DNA of 63,434 nt. Source: Myxococcales bacterium (GTDB lineage Bacteria; Myxococcota_A; Polyangia; Palsa-1104). The position numbers and the translations under genes were made by a program. Of the stretch, positions 8,338 through 17,189 are shown piece after piece. The DNA lies in assembly GCA_028287105.1 (NCBI GenBank), contig JAQBQH010000074.1, forward strand, positions 1 to 63,434. Direction: 5' to 3'. A model generated the notes under the pieces. That model had not been told where the DNA came from. It made no database searches and saw only the letters and a list, made by a program, of their open reading frames with translations. Within the stretch, counting starts at the first letter, position 1. Every line of letters starts with the position of its first letter.

Positions 8338-9405
8338 CTAGTGGGCGACCAGGCCGGGCGGGATCGCGGTCCGGATCCAGCGCACGTCGTCGCGTGCGAC
8401 GAACGCGACGCGTGTCGCCTCGGGGTCGTCGAGATATCCCATCATCAACGTCGGCGAGTGGACTTCGAGCGCCGCGCCGCTCGCGTGTACGCGCACGCCG
8501 GCGAGCGGCTGCAGCGGCTCGGTCTGACCGGCGGCGATGCGCAGCGTCTCGGGCGCATCGCAGGCGCGTTCGACGCGGGCGCCGCCGAAGGCGCGACGGA
8601 GGAGGGCCGCGTCGTCCGGCTCGATGGCGCCCACGACCACGACGCGTTTCAGATGGACGCCGGCGGAGCGCGCGGCCGAGATCGTCGAGGACGTGGCGGC
8701 GGCGGCGATCGGGATGAGCGTCGCGGCCGCGCCGGTCAAGAGTGTCGCGCCCAGCCGCGCCATCGCCGACGCTTGATCGACCGCGCGCACGCCGTGCAGC
8801 GCCAGGAGCGTGCCGCCGGCGCGCAAGGTCGGCAGCGTGGCGGTGATGAGCATCTCGGTCGGCGTGCCGAGCAGCGGCACCCGCGCGCCGGCGGCGAGAC
8901 CGAGCTGCGCGACGATGGCGTCGACGCCGAGGCCGAGCGACTGTCGCGAGTGCATGGCGCGCCGACTGCGCGCGCCTGCCCCGCCGCCTTCGCCGCCGCC
9001 GGCGGTGGGCGCTTCGAGCAGCAGGCAGGCCTCGGGCGCGAGCAGCCGCCGGGTCGCGTCGCCGGCGATGACGTCCAGTCGATCCTCGGCCGCGTCGCCG
9101 ACGATGACCGCGACCGCCCGCGCCTCGGCCGCCTCGATCTCCAGCGCCTCGATTCCGCGTGCCGGCTCGAGCGGCATGATCACCGCGCCCGCCTCGAGGA
9201 GCCCGAGCACCGAAGCGACGAAGCCGGCCATGTCGTCGACGGCGACGCCGACCACGCGCCCCGCCACGTCGCCGACGCGCGCCTCGACCGCCTGGCGTAC
9301 CGCGGCGGCCGCCATCGCCAGCGTTCCATAGGTCATCTGCGCGCCGTCCGGACGCACCAGCGCCGGCGCATCCTCGGCGGCCCGCTCGGCAATGAAGCTC
9401 AGCAC
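8338..9405 (-). CDS. degenerate, truncated AMP-binding (ANL superfamily) protein
   Basis: 355 residues, GTG start. The N-terminus follows acyl-CoA synthetases and NRPS adenylation domains (PDGAQMTYGTLAMAAAAVRQ, then GFVASVLGLLEAGAVIMPLEP). The later SPTLMMGYLDDPEATRVAF resembles the A8-region GYxxDPEAT motif. The Ser/Thr/Gly-rich ATP-binding loop (TSGTTGxPKG) is absent: the position holds ARSRRAMHSRQSLGLGVDAI. The roughly 100-residue C-terminal lid domain with the catalytic Lys is also missing, ending soon after RWIRTAIPP. It therefore cannot carry out the usual adenylation and thioesterification and may be a ligand-binding relic. The frame is intact with no internal stop, so it looks maintained rather than freshly broken. 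Confidence 0.75.
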   Translation of the reverse strand: MLSFIAERAAEDAPALVRPDGAQMTYGTLAMAAAAVRQAVEARVGDVAGRVVGVAVDDMAGFVASVLGLLEAGAVIMPLEPARGIEALEIEAAEARAVAVIVGDAAEDRLDVIAGDATRRLLAPEACLLLEAPTAGGGEGGGAGARSRRAMHSRQSLGLGVDAIVAQLGLAAGARVPLLGTPTEMLITATLPTLRAGGTLLALHGVRAVDQASAMARLGATLLTGAAATLIPIAAAATSSTISAARSAGVHLKRVVVVGAIEPDDAALLRRAFGGARVERACDAPETLRIAAGQTEPLQPLAGVRVHASGAALEVHSPTLMMGYLDDPEATRVAFVARDDVRWIRTAIPPGLVAH

Positions 9406-9520
9406 GGCGGCACCCTAGCATACGAAATCATGGCCGCATCTCGGGTGAACAGGGGTCGATGCACCTGGGGGACGACACCCCAAGAAACAGCTGACCTCAC
9501 TTCTAACCGCCTGATTTGAC

Positions 9521-9549
9521 TTTACATTGACTGGGCTTCACGCTTGCAT
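9521..9549 (+). promoter_or_regulatory. candidate promoter of the kinase gene (leaderless type, weak)
   Basis: TTTACA (9521-9526), 17-bp spacer, TTGCAT (9544-9549), then six bases to the ATG at 9556. The -35 matches the sigma-70 consensus at 5 of 6 positions but the -10 at only 3. A direct repeat of TTGACT at 9516-9521 and 9527-9532, 11 bp apart, overlaps the -35 region and could be an activator site. No Shine-Dalgarno precedes the ATG. This is the weakest member of the leaderless set described under findings. Confidence 0.3.
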
Positions 9550-9555
9550 TGCGCC

Positions 9556-12500
9556 ATGAGCGTGGTCCCGCCCACCAGCTCTTCCGCCGCCAATGTGCTG
9601 GCGAAGACGCAGACTGCGCCGTTGCAGCTGCCGCGCGCGCTCGCGTCCGACTCGCGCTATCGCGTCATCGAGGAGATCGGCCGCGGCGGCATGGGCGTCG
9701 TCTACGGGGCGATTCACTGCGAGACCGGCGAGCGCGTGGCCATCAAGACCCTGGCGTCGCGGCGCGAGGGCCTCCTTCGCTTCAAGAATGAATACCGCAT
9801 CGCCTCGCGCCTGGCCCACCCGAACCTGGCCGCCCTCTACGACCTCGTCATCGCCGACGACGGCGCCTACTTCATCATGGAGCTGGCCCAGGGCGTCGAC
9901 CTCCGCCGTCACGTGCGCGCCAGCTCGGGCGGCGCCAACCTGCCCAAGCTCTACGCCGCCTGCGCGCAGATCCTCGACGCGCTCGAGTGCCTCGCCACCG
10001 CCGGCATCGTGCACCGCGACCTCAAGCCTTCGAACATCATGGTCTCCGATCGCGGCCACGTGAAGATCCTCGACTTCGGCCTCGCCGGCGCCGACGACAC
10101 GCCCGACTTCTCCGACGCCATGCTCGCCGGCACGCCGACCTATATGTCGCCCGAGCAGATCGACGGCCGCCCGCTCGACGCGCGCAGCGATCTCTACGCG
10201 CTCGGCACCATCGTCTACGAGATGCTGTGTGGCGAGCCGCCCTTCGGCGGGCCGCAGCGTCAGGTGCTCAACTCGCAGCGCTACCAGCACCCGCTGCCGC
10301 CGTCGGATCGTGTCGAAGGCGTGCCGCCCGACCTCGAGCTCTGGGTCTTGCGCCTGCTCTCGAAGCGCCCCGAAGAGCGTTATCAGACCCCGCGCGCGGC
10401 GCGTCAGGCGCTCGAGCAGTGCGGCGCCCCGACGACGCCCGATCGCCACCGCGCCCGCGAGTGGGGATCGAACCAGTTTCCCGCGCTCACCGACGGCGAG
10501 CTGGTCGGCCGCGCCGCCGAGCGCGCCGTCCTCGTCCAGCTGATGGAGCGCGCCCGCGGCGGCGCCTGCCACATGGCGCTCATCTCCGGCGAGTCGGGCA
10601 TCGGCAAGAGCGCGCTCGCCGAAGCGGTGCTCGACGAGGCGCGCGCGGTCGGCTGCATCGTCCTCCGCGGCGCCTGCCGCGAGCATGAAGCGGTCACCTA
10701 CAACGCCTTCGACCAGGTCGTCGACGGCGCCGCCACGCTGCTCGAGCGCGCGGTACAGAAGGGCACGCTCGACAAAGGCGCTCTCTCCGACGCCATCGGC
10801 AATGACCTGGCGCTCCTGGCGCGCCTCTTCCCCGTCTTGCGCGAGCTGACGACGACCGAGGTGCTGGAGTCGCTGCCGACGCAGGTCGATCGCGAGCGTG
10901 CCTTCGCCGTGGTCAAGCGGCTGATCGAGCGCATCACGATGCAGCGGCCGCTGGTGCTGTTGCTCGATGACCTGCACTGGGCCGACGAAGACTCGCTCGC
11001 GCTCCTGCAGCACCTCCTACGCGCGCCTGGCACGCACGGCCTCTTCGTCATGGCAACCGCCTGGCCGCCCGACGAGGCCGACGGCGAGACGCTCGACCGC
11101 TTCCTCCGCCGCATGCGCCGCCCCGGCAGCGACGAGGTGCTGACGCAGCTGTGGCTCGGCCCGCTCGCCGCCGCCGACGGTGCCCGCGTCGTCGAGACGG
11201 CGCTGCGCCAGTCGACCGAGTTCGCGCCCGGCGCCATCGAGAGCATCTGCAAGGAAGCGGCAGGCAACCCCTTCCTCCTCGTCGAGCTGACCCGCCTCCA
11301 CACCGAGCACCCGGAGCTCGACATCCCGACGGTGTCGATGGTGGTGCGGCGCCGCCTTTCGATCCTCAACGTCGACGAGATGGCGCTCGTCGAGCTGGCG
11401 GCGATCTCGCCCGGCCCCATCGACGCCGAGCTCCTGCGCGCTGCGCTGATGGAAGACTCGCGCGCGCTCTCGCTCGAAGGCGCGGGGCTGCGCCGGCTGT
11501 GCGGGCTCAAGATCCTGCGCGAGTCGGGCAAGCGCGGCGCCTTGCTCGACGACGAGCGCTACGACTTCTATCACCACCGCATCCGCGAGGCGATCAAGGC
11601 CGAGATCCCGCCGCAGCGGACGCGCATCCTGCACCGCCGCCTCGCCGAGACCATCGCGCAGCTTCGGCCCGACGACGCCGAGGCGCTGGTGCGCGAGCTG
11701 CTCCTCGCCGGCGAAGAGGTGCGCGCCGCCGCCCACGCCGAGAGCGCGGCCGACGCGGCGCTGCGCAAGCTGGCGCACGGGCGCGCCGTCGAGCTCTACC
11801 AGCTGGCGCTGCGCCACGCGACCGATCGCGGCAAGCTGGCGAGCCTGCGGCTGCGGCTGGCCCATTCGCTCGAGGGCACGGGCCGCTTCCGCGATGCCAT
11901 CGAGCAGTATCGCGACGGCCTGCCCGAAGCGGCGCTGTCGCCAGTCGAGCGCATCTGGGGCGAGATCCACCTCGCCAACTGTCTCATGCAGGACGGCGAT
12001 CTCGAGTCGTCGGGCAAGCTGTGCGAAGAGACGCTGGTCAAGCTCGGCCACAAGCCGGCGCGCCCCCACTTCATCCGCGCGCTGTCGGTCTTGTGGCTGC
12101 TCGCGCGGCTCATCTTCGCCGGCCTCTTCAAGAGGCCGACGCGTCCCATCGACGATCCCGAGACGGCGGTCCGCCTCTTCACCTATTCGATGGCCATCCC
12201 TCACTACCAGTTTACCTCGCGCAACCTCGAGCAGCTCGAGTTCGCGCTGCGCTATCGCCTGCTCGGTAAATGCTCGCCGTCGACGGAAGTGCGGCAGGAG
12301 ACCGAGGCCATCGCGCTCATGCTGCTCCTGCCGTTCGCGCACCTCGGCGGCCGCATCGCCCGGCGGGTCGACCAGCACTTCCTGCGGCTCGAGGAAGGCG
12401 CGCACCAGGTCGCCAGCGAGCGGGCGCGGCTGTGGCTGCCGATCATGCGCGCGCTCTACGAGGTGGTGTCGGGGCGGCCCGATCGCTCGATTCCGTGGTG

Positions 12501-13308
12501 GGAGCAGTTCATCGATTTCCGCGTCTCCAAGTCGGGCTACATCGCGCTGCAGCGGCAGAACGCGCTCTTCCTCGCCGGGGAGTACGACAAGTTCGTCACC
12601 GATATCTCACGCAGCGCCGCCCACCGCTCCGACGCGCTCACGCCGCTCGACATCGTGCGCCTGGCCTACATCGAGCGCCTGCGCGGCGACAAGGAGACGG
12701 CGTGGCGCCTGTTGGCCGACGTCGAGAACGTCGACCCCGCCGCGCTGCCCTGGACCCATCGCTCGCTCTTCAGCTACCAACTCGTCGAGATGAAGCTCCT
12801 CGACGGCGACACCGAGACCGCGTGCCGGCTGGCGCGCCAGATGTTGCCGCGCATCCGTCGCTCGGCGCTCTCGCCGACGACGGGCGCCTTCGAATGCGCC
12901 GACGCGGTGGCGCGCGCCTTTTTGTCCGAGGCCAATCGGCTGGCGCGGCTCAATCAGCGTGACGCCGCGCGGGCGCTCGTGCGCGAGGCCGACCGGGCGC
13001 TGCGTCAGACCCCGGCGCTCGAGCCGCCGCTCTTCGCGGCGCGCCTGCTCCACGATCGCGCCGTCGTCGCGCTGGCGCTCGGCCGCCGCGCCGAGGGCAT
13101 GAAGCTCATGATCGAAGCCGAAGAGCGCTCGCGCCCCGGCGCGGTGCCCTGCTTCCGCATGCGCCTCCTCGAGGATCTGCTCGATCTGGTGTCGCCGAAC
13201 GACCCGCGCCGCGCCGCCTACTTCGCCGAGGCGGACGCCATGAGCGCCGCGCGCAAGTTCACGCCCCGTCGCTGGAGAGCGCCGTGGCTCTTGCCGCTCG
13301 ACGTCTGA
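9556..13308 (+). CDS. Ser/Thr protein kinase fused to AAA ATPase and TPR-like region
   Basis: 1250 residues. The kinase domain (about 35-295) has every catalytic element: glycine loop IGRGGMGVVY 41-50, Lys64 in VAIK, HRDLKPSN 153-160, DFG 173-175 and SPE 198-200. An ATPase module follows with Walker A GESGIGKS 345-352 and Walker B LVLLLDDLHW near 466-475. The remaining residues are helical, TPR-like repeats (for example KLAHGRAVELYQLALRHATD). This PknK/MalT-like architecture is frequent in myxobacteria and fits a cytoplasmic signalling ATPase; there is no transmembrane segment and no visible output domain. A TTG four codons upstream is possible, but the ATG is preferred. The 3' end overlaps the convergent aminopeptidase gene by 91 bp. 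Confidence 0.95.
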   Translation: MSVVPPTSSSAANVLAKTQTAPLQLPRALASDSRYRVIEEIGRGGMGVVYGAIHCETGERVAIKTLASRREGLLRFKNEYRIASRLAHPNLAALYDLVIADDGAYFIMELAQGVDLRRHVRASSGGANLPKLYAACAQILDALECLATAGIVHRDLKPSNIMVSDRGHVKILDFGLAGADDTPDFSDAMLAGTPTYMSPEQIDGRPLDARSDLYALGTIVYEMLCGEPPFGGPQRQVLNSQRYQHPLPPSDRVEGVPPDLELWVLRLLSKRPEERYQTPRAARQALEQCGAPTTPDRHRAREWGSNQFPALTDGELVGRAAERAVLVQLMERARGGACHMALISGESGIGKSALAEAVLDEARAVGCIVLRGACREHEAVTYNAFDQVVDGAATLLERAVQKGTLDKGALSDAIGNDLALLARLFPVLRELTTTEVLESLPTQVDRERAFAVVKRLIERITMQRPLVLLLDDLHWADEDSLALLQHLLRAPGTHGLFVMATAWPPDEADGETLDRFLRRMRRPGSDEVLTQLWLGPLAAADGARVVETALRQSTEFAPGAIESICKEAAGNPFLLVELTRLHTEHPELDIPTVSMVVRRRLSILNVDEMALVELAAISPGPIDAELLRAALMEDSRALSLEGAGLRRLCGLKILRESGKRGALLDDERYDFYHHRIREAIKAEIPPQRTRILHRRLAETIAQLRPDDAEALVRELLLAGEEVRAAAHAESAADAALRKLAHGRAVELYQLALRHATDRGKLASLRLRLAHSLEGTGRFRDAIEQYRDGLPEAALSPVERIWGEIHLANCLMQDGDLESSGKLCEETLVKLGHKPARPHFIRALSVLWLLARLIFAGLFKRPTRPIDDPETAVRLFTYSMAIPHYQFTSRNLEQLEFALRYRLLGKCSPSTEVRQETEAIALMLLLPFAHLGGRIARRVDQHFLRLEEGAHQVASERARLWLPIMRALYEVVSGRPDRSIPWWEQFIDFRVSKSGYIALQRQNALFLAGEYDKFVTDISRSAAHRSDALTPLDIVRLAYIERLRGDKETAWRLLADVENVDPAALPWTHRSLFSYQLVEMKLLDGDTETACRLARQMLPRIRRSALSPTTGAFECADAVARAFLSEANRLARLNQRDAARALVREADRALRQTPALEPPLFAARLLHDRAVVALALGRRAEGMKLMIEAEERSRPGAVPCFRMRLLEDLLDLVSPNDPRRAAYFAEADAMSAARKFTPRRWRAPWLLPLDV

Positions 13309-15881
13309 TTCAGCCAGCGGCCGACGTTCGCCCGCTCGCGCGTCTTGAGGTCGACGCAGCGCTGCGCCTCTTCGGTCGCCTGCGCCAGCTTGCGCTGTAG
13401 ACCGGGGAGCTTCGTGCCGCCCCAGAAGCGCTGCAGATCGGCGGCGAGGTCGGCGTCGCAGAAGCTGCCGGTGGCGTCGACGATGCGCAGCATCATGAAC
13501 ACCGGGACGCGCTTCTGGATCTCCGACAGATGCGCCTGGACGAACTTCCAGGCGGCGCGCCGCGACCACGGACGGCGCAGCGCCTGGCCGACGACGCGCG
13601 TGACGTCTTGCGACCGCACGTCGGGCGTGATGGTGAGCGCGAGCGCGCGGTCGACGAGGACGGGCGCTTCGAAGTCGGTCAGCGCGTTCATGAAGCGGTC
13701 GTGCTCCTCGGGCGACGGTGCCGCCTTCATGCGCGCGACGTAGGTGTCGAAGCGCGCGGCATCCCCCTTGCGCGCGGCGAGGCGCAGCATCGCCCCGGCC
13801 AGCGACGGATCGATGCTCTTCGGATCGGCGAGGTAGCGCGCGAGCTCGCGTTCGGCGCCCTGCAACACCGAGGGTACGCCGGCTTCGCCGAGCGCCTCGA
13901 TCGCGACCGCGCGCAGCCGTCGCGCTTCGGCCGACTCATTCGCCTTCGGTGCCCAACCGAGCTGCGCCAGCGTCGGGCCGAAGAGGGTGTCGACGAAGCG
14001 CCGCCACGACCCCTGCTCGGGATCGGCGACGATGTCGTGCCCCACGCGCCCCAGCCGTCGCGCCAGCTCCGAGGCGACGTCGCGACGCGACTCGCCGCGA
14101 TACCCCGACGCGAGCTGCAGATAATCGGCGAGCGGCAGGCGCCCGTCACGCGCGAGCGCCCAGGCGTCAGCAGCCAGGCCCGCGCGCTCCTCCGGCGTCA
14201 GGCTCTTCTCGGCGGCCGCTCCGAGCGCGCGCAAGCTGTCCGCGTCGTAGCGCACGCGATAGAAGCCGCCGCCGGCGGCGTTGGCCAGCACCCACGGCTG
14301 GCAGCTCGTGGCGACGACGCGCGTCTCCTTCTTCTGGGTCATGAGCGCGCACTCGGTCCCCGCCGGCGTGCGCGTGCAGAGCGGAATCATCCACGTGGTG
14401 TCGCCGCCGCGCGCGTCGGGCTCTTGCGCGAGATCGAGCTGCATCTTGCCGTCGACGCAGCTCGCCTTGGCCGTGACCAGCGGATGGCCGGACTGATCGA
14501 ACCAGTTCTTGGCCACCTCGTTGACCGGCTTCTTCGACGCGGCGGCGAGCGCGCGGAACAGGTCTTCGCCGGTGGCGTTCTTCTCGGCGTGCTCCTTCAA
14601 GTACTCGCTGACGCCCTTCTGGAACGCGGGCTCGCCCACCCACAGCTCGATCATGCGCAAGACCGCCGCGCCCTTGGAGTAGGTGATGCTGTCGAAGTTC
14701 TCGTGCGCCTGCTCCGGGGAAGCGACCGGCATGCGGATCGGATGGGTGGCCTTCATGGCGTCGACGGTGAGCGCGCCGTCGCGTCCGCCGTGGAACGCCA
14801 GCCACGGGGACCAGTCGGCATGCACGACGCTGTCGGCGCGATTCTCGGCCCAGGTCGCGAACGCCTCGTTGAGCCACAGGTCGTCCCACCACTGCATCGT
14901 GACGAGGTCGCCGAACCACTGATGCGCCATCTCGTGCCCGATGACGTTGGTGACCGAGCGCTGGTGATCGATGGAGCCGTGCTCGTCGACGAGCAGCGCG
15001 CTCTCGCGGAAGAAGATGGCGCCGGCGTTCTCCATCGCGCCCGCCTCGAAATCGGGCACCGCGACGAGGTCGAGCTTGCCGTACGGATAGGGAACCCCGA
15101 AGTACTTCTCGTAGAACGGCAAGAGCTCGGCCGCGGCGTCGAGCGCGTATTTACCGAGGTGCGCCTTGCCCGGCACCGTCCAGACGCGGATCGGCACCTT
15201 GCCGGACGTGGCGTGCACCTCGACGAGCGGTCCGACCGCGAGCGCCACCAGATAGGTCGAGAGCGGCCGCGTCTCGGCGAAGCGAACCGTCTTGAGCTTC
15301 GTCGCCGGATCGACGCTCGATGAGACCACGGGCGCGTTCGAGACCGCGACGTGGGCGGCGTCGATCACGGCGGTCATCGTGAAGCGCGCCTTCAGCGCCG
15401 GCTCGTCGAAGCAGGGAAACATGCGGCGTGCGTCGGTCGGCTCGAAGTCGGAGAAGGCGTAGTGCTGACCGTTGGCTTCGGCGTGATAGAAGCCGCTCAG
15501 CTTGTCGGACAGCTTGCCGCGCCATGCGATCTGCAGCTCGGCGCTACCGGCGGCCAGGGGCCTCGCGAAGGTCAACGTCACGGTCTCGGAGGCGGGGTCC
15601 TGCTTGATCGTCGCGGCCGCGCCGGCGACCTCGGCGCGCGTGACCTCGTACTCGGCGGCGTTCATGGTCACGGTCGTCGTCGGCTTCGGCACGCGCAGGT
15701 GGATGCGCGCCGCGCCGTCGAAGGTGCCGCTGTCGAGGTGCGGCGTCAGCGTCAGCGCGTACCGCTCCGGCACCGCCTCGAGCGGCAGGCGCCCCGGCGC
15801 AGCGACGGCAGCGGAGGCGAACGTCCACGCGAGCGCAGACGCAACGAGGGTCATCTTCTGGCTGATCGATCGAGTGTCCAT
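13218..15881 (-). CDS. secreted M1 family zinc aminopeptidase
   Basis: 887 residues, removing N-terminal amino acids from peptides. A signal peptide (MDTRSISQKMTLVASALAW to AVAAPG, about 1-29) sends it across the inner membrane. The M1 hallmarks are present: GAMEN at 281-285, HEMAHQWFGD with the HExxH at 316-320, and the third ligand in NEAF at 339. The ERAP1-like helical C-terminal domain follows. The ATG at 15881 has GAGG five bases upstream; a GTG at 15890 overlapping the preceding stop (GTGA) is an alternative. It is co-directional with the lipoprotein gene upstream. The last 28 residues lie entirely over the kinase gene and look like an extension beyond the normal family end. Confidence 0.95.
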   Translation of the reverse strand: MDTRSISQKMTLVASALAWTFASAAVAAPGRLPLEAVPERYALTLTPHLDSGTFDGAARIHLRVPKPTTTVTMNAAEYEVTRAEVAGAAATIKQDPASETVTLTFARPLAAGSAELQIAWRGKLSDKLSGFYHAEANGQHYAFSDFEPTDARRMFPCFDEPALKARFTMTAVIDAAHVAVSNAPVVSSSVDPATKLKTVRFAETRPLSTYLVALAVGPLVEVHATSGKVPIRVWTVPGKAHLGKYALDAAAELLPFYEKYFGVPYPYGKLDLVAVPDFEAGAMENAGAIFFRESALLVDEHGSIDHQRSVTNVIGHEMAHQWFGDLVTMQWWDDLWLNEAFATWAENRADSVVHADWSPWLAFHGGRDGALTVDAMKATHPIRMPVASPEQAHENFDSITYSKGAAVLRMIELWVGEPAFQKGVSEYLKEHAEKNATGEDLFRALAAASKKPVNEVAKNWFDQSGHPLVTAKASCVDGKMQLDLAQEPDARGGDTTWMIPLCTRTPAGTECALMTQKKETRVVATSCQPWVLANAAGGGFYRVRYDADSLRALGAAAEKSLTPEERAGLAADAWALARDGRLPLADYLQLASGYRGESRRDVASELARRLGRVGHDIVADPEQGSWRRFVDTLFGPTLAQLGWAPKANESAEARRLRAVAIEALGEAGVPSVLQGAERELARYLADPKSIDPSLAGAMLRLAARKGDAARFDTYVARMKAAPSPEEHDRFMNALTDFEAPVLVDRALALTITPDVRSQDVTRVVGQALRRPWSRRAAWKFVQAHLSEIQKRVPVFMMLRIVDATGSFCDADLAADLQRFWGGTKLPGLQRKLAQATEEAQRCVDLKTRERANVGRWLNQTSSGKSHGALQRRGVNLRAALMASASAK

Positions 15882-15886
15882 GGGCC

Positions 15887-17011
15887 TCACTGAATGGTGA
15901 CGTACGAGAACCAGGCGGCGCCGCCGGCCTTCTCCGACTCGGCAAAGACGTCGAATTCGTGCGGGCCGCGATCGCTATTCGAGAGGGTGATCGTGATGGG
16001 GATGGTGTCGCCCGCGTGCGCCTCGCCGTGGTCGGGGCTGACCCGGCCGTCGCCCGAGAGCGCGACCCACTTGATGAGGCCGACGTCCCCGTACGCGAAC
16101 ACCGCCAGCCGCGCCGTGACCGGGACGCCGGTGGCGTTGGCGGCGACCGGAATGGTCTCGGGATCGATGGCGACGTTCCAGTAGGGTCGATCCCACGGCA
16201 CCGGGATGCAGGGGTCCTTGTCGCCCGCGACCGCCGCCTGGCCCGAGTACTGGCGCTGCACCCAGTAGCGGCGCGCAACCGGATGCATGGCGTCGGGCGC
16301 GACGTCGACGGGAAGACCGGCGGCGAAGTTGCAGAGGTCCGAGACCTCTTGCGCGACGGGCCCCTCGGCGACGTAGCCGGTGGGACCGAGCGGATCGGTC
16401 GCGGTCTCGGCGATCTCGTGGCTGAGGACGCGCGACGCGCGATCGATCGGCTCGCCCGATTCGCCCGCGCACAGGAGGTTGACCGAATAGAAGATGTTGG
16501 TGCTGCCGCCGAGGTTGATGTGGCGGTGATAGCCGGCAAAGACGTCACAGCCGGTGTCGGTGCCGAAGAGGACCGTCGTCGTGGCCGGCGGCACGAACGC
16601 GATCTGCGTGTTCGCGCCGTTGACGACCTGGTTGCCGCTCACCAGCATCTTGGCGAGATCCTGAATGCCGCTGTCGGTGAGCATATCCGGCGCCGCCATC
16701 GGCAGCACGATGAGCCCCTTGGACGAACCGGCGCCGATGCCGTACTCCGCGAGCGAATTTTTCCAGTAGTCGCTCTTCAACATCCAGTCGTTGAAGTCCG
16801 CGACCTCGGCGCCGAGCGCCTCCTGCCCCTGCCACACGACGGTGTAGACCTCGGGCGCCGGCTGCGTGGGACCGCCGCCATACTTGATGTGCCACAGCGG
16901 CGGATGCTCCGTCGGCGCGCGCGCCATGTCGGGCATCGGCGGCGAGGAGCTGTTGCCACAGGCGACGACGCCGCCGGCGAACACGACGGACAGGGCGAAG
17001 GCGCGCAGCAT
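15887..17011 (-). CDS. lipoprotein with HExAE metallopeptidase-like motif
   Basis: 374 residues with a lipoprotein signal ending GGVVAC (Cys18). The central part contains RVLSHEIAETATDPLGPTGY, in which HEIAE resembles the zinc-binding HExxE/H motifs of phosphate-induced (EXORDIUM-like) and other secreted proteins. Around it are AGYHRHINLGGSTNIFYSV and several conserved-looking Cys. The C-terminal 100 residues form a strand-rich domain (VTARLAVFAYGDVGLIKWVA, then DTIPITITLSNSD). I infer a surface or periplasmic lipoprotein, possibly a metalloprotease, but a complete catalytic site is not proven. It lies 5 bases upstream of the M1 aminopeptidase, suggesting a shared role in extracellular protein breakdown. 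Confidence 0.78.
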   Translation of the reverse strand: MLRAFALSVVFAGGVVACGNSSSPPMPDMARAPTEHPPLWHIKYGGGPTQPAPEVYTVVWQGQEALGAEVADFNDWMLKSDYWKNSLAEYGIGAGSSKGLIVLPMAAPDMLTDSGIQDLAKMLVSGNQVVNGANTQIAFVPPATTTVLFGTDTGCDVFAGYHRHINLGGSTNIFYSVNLLCAGESGEPIDRASRVLSHEIAETATDPLGPTGYVAEGPVAQEVSDLCNFAAGLPVDVAPDAMHPVARRYWVQRQYSGQAAVAGDKDPCIPVPWDRPYWNVAIDPETIPVAANATGVPVTARLAVFAYGDVGLIKWVALSGDGRVSPDHGEAHAGDTIPITITLSNSDRGPHEFDVFAESEKAGGAAWFSYVTIQ

Positions 17012-17017
17012 CGGCGT

Positions 17018-17047
17018 AGCTTAGCCCCGTGCAAACGAGGGGCGCAA
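17018..17047 (-). promoter_or_regulatory. candidate promoter of the HExAE lipoprotein gene
   Basis: On the minus strand TTGCGC (17047-17042), 18-bp spacer, TAAGCT (17023-17018), then six bases to the ATG at 17011. The same TTGCGY-N18-TAAGCT pattern occurs before the secreted hydrolase gene at 41426. The gene has no Shine-Dalgarno. Match to the sigma-70 consensus is modest (3 of 6 in each box). Confidence 0.28.
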
Positions 17048-17062
17048 CCTGTCGTCCACGGC

Positions 17063-17125
17063 GGGGGATCCCCCCTCGGCGGAGAGTGTGGGCCCCTGCC
17101 GGGGTCTGGCCGACGCGCGTACGCG
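17063..17125. repeat. cluster of short perfect palindromes between divergent genes
   Basis: The 178-bp gap between the divergent lipoprotein and protease genes holds the 12-bp palindrome GGGGGATCCCCC (17063-17074) and the 10-bp palindrome CGCGTACGCG (17116-17125). A further inverted pair, GCCCC with GGGGC, lies at about 17024-17043. These could be operator half-sites or simply G+C-rich secondary structure. No known operator is recognised. Confidence 0.4.
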
Positions 17126-17159
17126 AGGTGTAAGTGTCTGTAACCGCGCCTGTGTCAAC

Positions 17160-17185
17160 GCGGCCTGACCCTTGCTCTAGGCCGC
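17160..17185 (+). promoter_or_regulatory. hairpin immediately before the protease start codon
   Basis: GCGGCCT (17160-17166) pairs perfectly with AGGCCGC (17179-17185) around a 12-base loop, ending four bases before the ATG at 17190. No Shine-Dalgarno precedes the ATG. If transcribed, the stem would sit where a ribosome has to bind and could lower translation; a DNA operator is the alternative reading. Confidence 0.4.
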
Positions 17186-17189
17186 GGAC

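Noticed and set aside
9533-9548. GG-N10-GC element resembling a sigma-54 (-24/-12) promoter before the kinase gene
   Set aside because: The predicted transcription start would fall at or after the ATG at 9556, and the -24 part matches only GG plus C. The sigma-70-like reading at 9521-9549 fits better.
9544-9555. TTG start four codons upstream of the kinase ATG
   Set aside because: TTG is rarely used, has no Shine-Dalgarno and adds only four residues without homology; it also overlaps the likely -10 element.
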